DNA of 6,257 bases. Origin: Pontiellaceae bacterium (GTDB lineage Bacteria; Verrucomicrobiota; Kiritimatiellia; Kiritimatiellales; Tichowtungiaceae). The notes beneath the pieces were generated by a model. The model was given only the letters and a program-made list of their open reading frames with translations. It was not told the origin of the DNA and searched no databases. The DNA is taken from contig JALOTS010000139.1 in NCBI GenBank assembly GCA_025457785.1, positions 1 to 6,257 of the forward strand. Reading direction: 5' to 3'. Position numbers and translations under genes: made by a program. This document shows positions 1-4,212 of this stretch, in pieces. Positions within the stretch are counted from its first letter, which is position 1. The number at the start of each line of letters is the position of its first letter.

Positions 1-1264
1 TCAGCAACACATTTAAAATAAGATTCGGGCTGATCGGGCGGCTGGAAACTTCCGCCGAGTCAACAATCACAACGGGGGTGCGCGGAACCTTCAGTGTAAT
101 CCCCTCCTGTGCAATGCGGGATTTCAGCGCATTCATGATCGCCCGCTGAAGCTCAAGTTCCTGCTGCGCCTGATTGAACGGAACAAATTTCTCCCGTTGT
201 GAAGTCTGATCACTGGATCGAACCCCCCGCAATTCCTCTTCCAGCGCATCAAACTTTGACTTGGCGACAATATACTGAGCCTGCGTCCCCTTTTTTATTC
301 CGTCCAATGCGCGTTTCATCTTTACAGCCAATTCATCCCGGGCGGCCTGCGTCTGCTTTACTTCAGGATAATTCGGTCCGTAATTCTGAAGCATCGACAT
401 CAACCCGACATCATAATCTTTAATTTGCGTTCGCATCGCCTCAACGAACGGATCCTGTGAAATATAAGCCGATGCCGTCAGCAGATCATCCCCTTCCATG
501 GACTCCAGCTGCTCGTAACGGGCTTTTGTCACCAGCATTTCAACACGGGCGGCAATCCGATCCGCTTCCAACTGCTGCAACCGGAGCTTTTCGACACTGT
601 TTTCGGTCATAGCCGTCGAGCCCGGCAAAACAGTAATATCCAGCTCCTGACGGATCTGTTCCACACGGGCCTGCGCCAAATCGACCTTTTCCTGCTGTTT
701 TTCAAGCTCGCGGGAAAGCGCATCCATGGCACGTGTCATTTCTTTGTATTTCAAATCCAACCGCTGATCCCGATAGACTGCCGCCAGTTCATTCGCAAGC
801 AGCGCGGCTTCTTCCGGATTCTCACGTTCCGCCACCAGCGAAATCAGACTCGTATCACGGTATTGATTCACCGACAGACTGGAGCGAAGCATCTTATACG
901 CAAGCTCCAACGGGATTTTTTCCCCCTTAATCCCCCAGACATCCTGCAGATTGAGCCGTTTAATCACTTCATAAAGAATTGTTTTCGACTGAATAATTTC
1001 AAATTGCGTCCGGAGAAAATAAGGGTCATAACCGCGTGTCATGCGACTCATTTCCGGATTACTAAACGGATCAATATCCACACTGTCGTTATTCACCTCA
1101 ATCCGGGACTCTGCCGCATAGATTTTCGGCAGCGTGAGCGTATAGGCCGTTCCGGTAATAACCACGAGGAAAAAAACCGCAAGAACAATCTCTTTCCGGG
1201 CGCGGATCACCCGCCAGTAATCCAAGAAATGCAAAGTGGTTTCTTTCTTTTGAATATCACTCAT
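1..1264 (-). CDS. Wzz/GumC-type polysaccharide co-polymerase (chain-length determinant), 3' part missing
   Basis: Inner-membrane protein that sets polymer length in exopolysaccharide, capsule or O-antigen assembly. I translated 421 codons from the ATG at 1264; the frame is open at the left edge. Residues 10-24 (LHFLDYWRVIRARKE) are the typical cytoplasmic lead-in of Wzz proteins. Residues about 25-46 form the first membrane span (VLAVFFLVVITGTAY). Residues 48-170 match the periplasmic Wzz domain, including AALLANELA at 153-161. Residues about 165-350 are charged and heptad-like, consistent with the long coiled coil. GPNYPEVK at 296-303 and the PISPN motif at 410-414 are hallmarks of the GumC/Wzc (GNVR) subgroup; PISPN precedes the second membrane span, which starts as sequence is lost. 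The start is supported by AGGGG at 1272-1276, seven bases upstream. It is probably the fourth gene of the minus-strand operon, 75 bases after the barrel gene. Whether a tyrosine-kinase domain is fused at the C terminus, as in Wzc, cannot be seen. Confidence 0.93.
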   Translation of the reverse strand, partial: MSDIQKKETTLHFLDYWRVIRARKEIVLAVFFLVVITGTAYTLTLPKIYAAESRIEVNNDSVDIDPFSNPEMSRMTRGYDPYFLRTQFEIIQSKTILYEVIKRLNLQDVWGIKGEKIPLELAYKMLRSSLSVNQYRDTSLISLVAERENPEEAALLANELAAVYRDQRLDLKYKEMTRAMDALSRELEKQQEKVDLAQARVEQIRQELDITVLPGSTAMTENSVEKLRLQQLEADRIAARVEMLVTKARYEQLESMEGDDLLTASAYISQDPFVEAMRTQIKDYDVGLMSMLQNYGPNYPEVKQTQAARDELAVKMKRALDGIKKGTQAQYIVAKSKFDALEEELRGVRSSDQTSQREKFVPFNQAQQELELQRAIMNALKSRIAQEGITLKVPRTPVVIVDSAEVSSRPISPNLILNVLL

Positions 1265-1284
1265 TTTTATACCCCTGACAAATA

Positions 1285-1316
1285 ATTATGGTGAGGTATC
1301 AAAACCTCACCATAAT
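1285..1316 (-). terminator. Perfect 12-bp stem-loop between the barrel gene and wzz
   Basis: ATTATGGTGAGG and its exact inverse complement flank an 8-base loop (1297-1304), giving a 12-bp stem with no mismatch. It lies 23 bases past the stop codon of the barrel gene and about 20 bases before the wzz start. The wzz ribosome binding site (1272-1276) is outside the stem. The bases that follow on the minus strand (TATTTGTC) are only weakly U-rich, so it is a poor intrinsic terminator. It could be a partial terminator/attenuator, a 3' mRNA-stabilising or processing hairpin that gives different amounts of the two products, or a protein-binding palindrome. The structure is certain; its role is inferred. 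Confidence 0.55.
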
Positions 1317-1339
1317 AAAAATCAACCGCCTCATGTGTC

Positions 1340-2512
1340 CTAATTCAGCTCAACACGCCATCCGAGATCCACCACATTCTGTTTCCAGTCCTGATCGATA
1401 ACGGTATCCCGGTCTTTTTCGCTGTGCCGTATCCCCGCTTCCAGCGAATGAATCCGGTTCAACCTGTAAGTCAACCGGAAATCGATATCCAGACGATCTT
1501 CTTTGGACGAATCCGAACCGGCAATCGCGGCATCCTCATCATATTCTATATTTGCAAACCGGACGGTGGCTTTTGCACCAAGCTTTGCGGTCAAATTATG
1601 CTGCGCGCCAAGGGAAAATACGGCCGTTTTCTGCCCGCCGAACCGTCTGTCACCGGATTCACTGTACCGGTAATCCGCATCCGCACTCAATTTGGTCATC
1701 GGCGACGGACTGTAAACAAGCCCTGCGCTGACCAGCGGACTCATGGAACTCTTGCTCGTGGAACCTGCTCCTTCCACACTCGGACTGACATACGATTCCC
1801 CGATGTTAAAATTGCATTGCCATTCCGGATTGAATGTATGCCCGATCCCCAAATAGATATCCGTCGCATCAAATGTGGTATTAGTCCGATTGTCATAATC
1901 CGTATAGCGATGGTTCAAATTCAACGAAGAAAATGTCCGGTGCGGAAAAATTTCATGATTCCAGGACAACCCTCCGCCAATCGTCGTATAATCATTCTGC
2001 ACCCACTTCTCGTCGTCCTCGTTGCGCAAAACAGTATAGTTTCCGGAAACACTCATCCGGTTTTTTTCATTGAAAAGATAATCGGCAGAAAGGCCGGCCG
2101 TATTTTCAAAAAAACCCAGCCGCGTATTGGCCGCCGTATATCCATCTCTGCCGGTACGATCCCCGCTTTGAAAATGCTCGGAAAGGCCGAGAAGCACACG
2201 CGGAGAAACGGAGTGATTTAATGTCGCAAACAACTGGGGATACACATCGGTACCCTCGGTGTCCGACTGAACGTTCACCCGCGACTTCAACATCAAATCC
2301 GTCCGATCTGAAAACGCCGCATGATACGAAAGGTCAATCGTGTCCGTTACAAACACCGTGTCCTCTTCACTTCCGTCGGGCGAGTGATAAAGGTTGTCAT
2401 TATACCCCACACGAATAGTGTTTATGATTTTAAACGGCTGCTCGCCCTCTGCAAAACCATTTGTCATCACAAAACCGACCAAAACCGGCAACCAGAGTCT
2501 CATTTTATTCAT
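1340..2512 (-). CDS. Exported outer-membrane beta-barrel protein (BBP2-like) of the polysaccharide operon
   Basis: 390 residues. Residues 1-21 form a Sec signal peptide (positively charged MNKMR, hydrophobic LWLPVLVGFVM, cleavage likely after NGFA). The mature part is almost entirely alternating polar/hydrophobic strands with aromatic girdle residues (for example IRVGYNDNLY at 33-42 and SLEAGIRHS near the end), with short acidic turns and no long helix, as expected for an outer-membrane barrel. The N-terminal pattern 'RVGYNDNLYHSP' resembles the putative beta-barrel porin 2 family (PF10082-like), often found beside Wzz and export genes in exopolysaccharide clusters; I could not test the family assignment. 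The last residues (VVDLGWRVELN) form a final strand but lack the usual terminal Phe. The ATG at 2512 has an AAAGGA-type site 6-10 bases upstream; an in-frame ATG three codons later would shorten the signal peptide only slightly. Likely role: outer-membrane passage or anchoring of the polysaccharide (inference from neighbours). Confidence 0.85.
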   Translation of the reverse strand: MNKMRLWLPVLVGFVMTNGFAEGEQPFKIINTIRVGYNDNLYHSPDGSEEDTVFVTDTIDLSYHAAFSDRTDLMLKSRVNVQSDTEGTDVYPQLFATLNHSVSPRVLLGLSEHFQSGDRTGRDGYTAANTRLGFFENTAGLSADYLFNEKNRMSVSGNYTVLRNEDDEKWVQNDYTTIGGGLSWNHEIFPHRTFSSLNLNHRYTDYDNRTNTTFDATDIYLGIGHTFNPEWQCNFNIGESYVSPSVEGAGSTSKSSMSPLVSAGLVYSPSPMTKLSADADYRYSESGDRRFGGQKTAVFSLGAQHNLTAKLGAKATVRFANIEYDEDAAIAGSDSSKEDRLDIDFRLTYRLNRIHSLEAGIRHSEKDRDTVIDQDWKQNVVDLGWRVELN

Positions 2513-2580
2513 ACCATTCCTTTCCGGAAACTTATTTTCATGTTTAATTAAAATCCGCCTTATCCAGTAAATCCGTTACA

Positions 2581-3108
2581 TTAAACCCCGGTAGCCGGAA
2601 GATCATTATCCCCGTGCCGGGAATAAAGCTTCAAAAAGGCGTTAAGATCTTTTTCATCCCAATCCACAGCAGCACTCCCCGGACCGCCGGCCCCCGTACC
2701 GTTCCCGGCCCCGTTCCCGTCCCCTTTTTTCTCATTCATCTTTCTAATCGAATAAGCAACCGTTCCCACGGCCAATTCCTTATAATTCTTATAAATATCA
2801 CTGTTATCCACAGCGGCTTTGCCGATTTGCTGATTTTTAACTCCGCCAGCCAGCATTACAGCGACTATCACATGCTTCATAATTTCCTGATCGCCGGACA
2901 CCGCAGCCTGATTCAGAATGTCTGTCAGTTTTTGTTGAATAACAGCCGGGTCTGTATTATCGGCATAGACGGCCGTGGCGGCATCCAGCGCGACTTTCCC
3001 CGCTGACAAAGCACTGCTATCGGCACCGTCTTGAGCAAAGGCAGGCGACATCAGAAGCCCGACCACCGCAATAAGAGCACCCATTAAACGACCTGTATTC
3101 ATCTTCAT
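2581..3108 (-). CDS. Small exported protein of unknown function with Gly/Asn-rich linker
   Basis: 175 residues; I do not recognise the family. Residues 1-25 are a clear Sec signal peptide (MKMNTGR, hydrophobic LMGALIAVVGLLM, cleavage after AFA). Residues about 28-125 are rich in Ala, Val, Gln and Lys and look mostly helical, with several helices in series (AVIQQKLTDILNQAAV, EIMKHVIVAVMLAGG). Residues 127-147 are a low-complexity flexible linker of Gly, Asn, Ala and Pro. The end (149-165, DWDEKDLNAFLKLYSRH) could form one amphipathic helix. There is no cysteine and no membrane span after the signal, so a soluble periplasmic or secreted protein is likely. The C terminus reads LPATGV, which recalls a sortase LPXTG signal, but the hydrophobic span and basic tail are missing. 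A strong GGAG site (3117-3120) lies 8 bases before the ATG; a second in-frame ATG follows two codons on. It starts 29 bases after the 144-residue gene and precedes the barrel gene by 68 bases, so it is probably cotranscribed with the export genes. Confidence 0.75.
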   Translation of the reverse strand: MKMNTGRLMGALIAVVGLLMSPAFAQDGADSSALSAGKVALDAATAVYADNTDPAVIQQKLTDILNQAAVSGDQEIMKHVIVAVMLAGGVKNQQIGKAAVDNSDIYKNYKELAVGTVAYSIRKMNEKKGDGNGAGNGTGAGGPGSAAVDWDEKDLNAFLKLYSRHGDNDLPATGV

Positions 3109-3137
3109 TTTCCTGTTCTCCTTTTTTTTTAACCGGA

Positions 3138-3572
3138 CTATTTCTTAAAATATTCCCGAACCTCCGGCAGAGAACCTTCTGCCGTGAGCTGAACAATCCT
3201 GTCCCAAGCGGGCTCGAAATCTATATCATTCAGCAAACAGTAGTCAACCCAAGTTTCTGCTTCTACCGGTTTTTTTATGCTGCCGTTCAAGATCTCCGCC
3301 TCACCGCAACACAGCAAATTCGACTGCCCGAACACCCTCGCGAAATCTTCCCGTTCAATCCCGCTGCCGTCCATTAGGTCGAAAAATGAAAAACAAACGC
3401 CCTGCTGATTCAGGAATTCCACGCACCGCTCCATGGAAGCCTCCGGATTGACATAACTTCCGAAAAACCCTTTCGCCCAGAAAACAGCCAGATCCGCAAA
3501 CGTCGGCTGATAAGCCTGCGCCGCGCCGGCCGCACAGAAAACAAAAACCGTAATGTATTTTGCAACCTTCAT
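3138..3572 (-). CDS. Exported Cys-containing protein of unknown function, first gene of the operon
   Basis: 144 residues from the ATG at 3572; the family is not recognised. The frame stays open upstream to a TTG at 3623 (161 residues), but the ATG places a standard signal peptide at the very N terminus (MKVAK, hydrophobic YITVFVFCAAGAA, cleavage after AQA at 20), so I choose it. No good Shine-Dalgarno sequence precedes this ATG, which is a weakness of the call. The mature part (21-144) is mixed helical, acidic and aromatic, with a compact stretch ADLAVFWAKGFFGSY (26-40). Five cysteines remain after cleavage (50, 60, 88, 89 and 112, including an adjacent CC pair), enough for one or two disulfides in the periplasm. 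There is no second membrane span and no lipobox. The N-terminal FADLAVFWAKG stretch looks like a distinct conserved motif but I cannot name it. Downstream neighbours (unknown exported protein, outer-membrane barrel, Wzz) suggest a part in polysaccharide export or assembly; that is inference from position. Confidence 0.75.
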   Translation of the reverse strand: MKVAKYITVFVFCAAGAAQAYQPTFADLAVFWAKGFFGSYVNPEASMERCVEFLNQQGVCFSFFDLMDGSGIEREDFARVFGQSNLLCCGEAEILNGSIKKPVEAETWVDYCLLNDIDFEPAWDRIVQLTAEGSLPEVREYFKK

Positions 3573-3592
3573 AATCAGGAAAAACTGGCGGG

Positions 3593-3623
3593 ACTCTACC
3601 ACACTTCGGCTTGCGCGCGTCAA
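3593..3623 (-). promoter_or_regulatory. Candidate sigma70-like promoter for the polysaccharide operon
   Basis: Reading leftward, TTGACG (3623-3618; five of six matches to the -35 consensus) is followed after 19 bases by TAGAGT (3598-3593; four of six matches to the -10). The spacing is long and the -10 is weak. If it is used, transcription would start near 3586 and leave only a short leader before the ATG at 3572, which would fit the missing Shine-Dalgarno sequence there. A promoter further upstream in the AT-rich stretch 3624-3660 is equally possible. Confidence 0.3.
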
Positions 3624-3637
3624 ACATAAAAGTTTGA
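3620..3637. promoter_or_regulatory. Small dyad overlapping the candidate -35 box
   Basis: TCAAAC and GTTTGA form a perfect 6-bp inverted repeat around a 6-base AT spacer (3626-3631). The left arm overlaps four of the six bases of the candidate -35 element of the minus-strand operon, the position expected for a repressor or activator site. Six-base dyads occur by chance, so the regulatory reading is weak. Confidence 0.25.
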
Positions 3638-3709
3638 AATATAAAATGAAAAAACAAGCCTTGCCTCCATGACGTTATTTTGGGACCATCCTCTGTTCAG
3701 TTCATTTTA

Positions 3710-3738
3710 CAACCGCATAAAAAACTGCCATGCGGTTG
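3710..3738. promoter_or_regulatory. 9-bp inverted repeat upstream of the plus-strand gene
   Basis: CAACCGCAT (3710-3718) and ATGCGGTTG (3730-3738) pair perfectly around an 11-base spacer holding six A residues. It lies in the divergent intergenic region, 33 bases before the plus-strand ATG. In RNA from the plus strand it would be a leader hairpin; as DNA it could be an operator shared by the two divergent transcripts. It is not an ordinary intrinsic terminator, because the T-run on the minus strand is in the loop and not after the stem. Confidence 0.4.
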
Positions 3739-3771
3739 AGTTGACCGGCGCTGCTGACAGGGAGAGTTTTC

Positions 3772-4089
3772 ATGCAATACGGAGATGCATTTCATTGTCA
3801 AAACAATGTTCTTGTGGTGAGTATCCATATTTACGCCGTAATGGGTTCAGACGACGTGGAGATTAATGTGGACTCTGTTCTTGAGGCAAAGTTTTGCGAT
3901 CCGATGGAGTTGAAAAAAATACTTAAAAATCCGCGCAAATATTTCATGAGATACGAAGAAGTCCGGAGCCTCAAGTCCGACGCGGCATATATTTTAACCA
4001 TTGCTGCGAATGAACGATGTGATTATAAAATTATGTCCATTGAAGAAGTCACCCCTCATGTAAAAGAAGCGTGGAAAAGACTCCATTAA
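3772..4089 (+). CDS. Small hypothetical protein, orphan plus-strand gene
   Basis: 105 residues, no recognised family. The ATG at 3772 is supported by GGGAG (3760-3764), seven bases upstream; the next in-frame ATG at 3844 has no such site. There is no signal peptide or membrane span, so it is probably cytoplasmic. The first 20 or so residues are mixed beta-like (NNVLVVSIHIYAV); from residue 32 on it is charged and helical (MELKKILKNPRKYFMRYEEV, then KEAWKRL at the C terminus). Three cysteines are present (residues 9, 42 and 83). The DNA is visibly AT-richer than the flanking genes, which may mean separate ancestry. It is divergent from the polysaccharide operon and convergent with the beta-helix gene, so it is transcribed alone. 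It could be a small regulator or a gene unrelated to the locus; a remnant of a larger gene or a chance frame is not excluded. Confidence 0.55.
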   Translation: MQYGDAFHCQNNVLVVSIHIYAVMGSDDVEINVDSVLEAKFCDPMELKKILKNPRKYFMRYEEVRSLKSDAAYILTIAANERCDYKIMSIEEVTPHVKEAWKRLH

Positions 4090-4103
4090 ACGGTTCCCGC
4101 CCG

Positions 4104-4178
4104 ACCGCGCCCGGTTCTCCGGAAAGCAACGGCGGAAAGCGCCGTCCCGTAAAAACCGCGCCGGACGGTTCCCTCCGG
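4104..4178 (+). repeat. Two degenerate copies of a GC-rich motif in the convergent intergenic region
   Basis: Copy one (4104-4122) reads ACCGCGCC, CGGTTC, TCCGG without gaps. Copy two (4155-4178) has the same three blocks in the same order with GGA inserted after the first and CC after the second. The block between them holds a 6-bp hairpin with a GAAAG loop (4129-4145). The arrangement suggests a local duplication of terminator-like sequence, or convergent GC-rich composition. Confidence 0.35.
4154..4170 (-). terminator. Candidate intrinsic terminator for the beta-helix gene
   Basis: On the minus strand AACCG, a 7-base loop and CGGTT form a 5-bp stem that runs directly into a stretch of five T residues including the stem end. 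It lies about 43 bases past the TGA at 4213-4215. The stem is short, so termination may be partial. Confidence 0.4.
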
Positions 4179-4189
4179 GAAATTTTTTT
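4169..4189 (+). terminator. Candidate intrinsic terminator for the plus-strand gene
   Basis: TTCCC, a 3-base loop and GGGAA form a 5-bp stem followed by A and seven T residues (4183-4189), 79 bases after the plus-strand stop codon. It abuts the minus-strand terminator candidate, as expected where two genes converge. An alternative stem (CCGGA 4161-4165 with TCCGG 4174-4178) would compete for the same bases. Confidence 0.5.
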
Positions 4190-4212
4190 ATCCTTTCAGT
4201 CCGGCCTTCGGA

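Noticed and set aside
863..1285. Plus-strand open frame of 140 codons, and two shorter ones at 199-423 and 733-930.
   Set aside because: All are antisense shadows of the Wzz-like gene, whose minus-strand translation carries clear family motifs.
1424..2221. Long plus-strand open frame of 265 codons.
   Set aside because: It lies fully antisense to the barrel gene; its translation is Arg/Ile/Pro-rich with no coherent domain, whereas the minus strand gives a signal peptide and barrel strands.
2541..2552. Short TTAATTAA-type palindrome between the 175-residue gene and the barrel gene.
   Set aside because: Too short and AT-rich to separate from chance; no stem with a loop and T-run for a terminator was found in this gap.
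2584..2598. LPATG at the C terminus of the 175-residue exported protein, resembling a sortase LPXTG sorting signal.
   Set aside because: Only one residue follows it; the hydrophobic span and basic tail needed for sorting are absent, and the neighbours indicate a Gram-negative envelope.
3573..3623. TTG start at 3623 extending the first operon gene to 161 residues.
   Set aside because: It would place 17 polar residues before an otherwise standard signal peptide, and the TTG overlaps a candidate -35 box; the ATG at 3572 is preferred.
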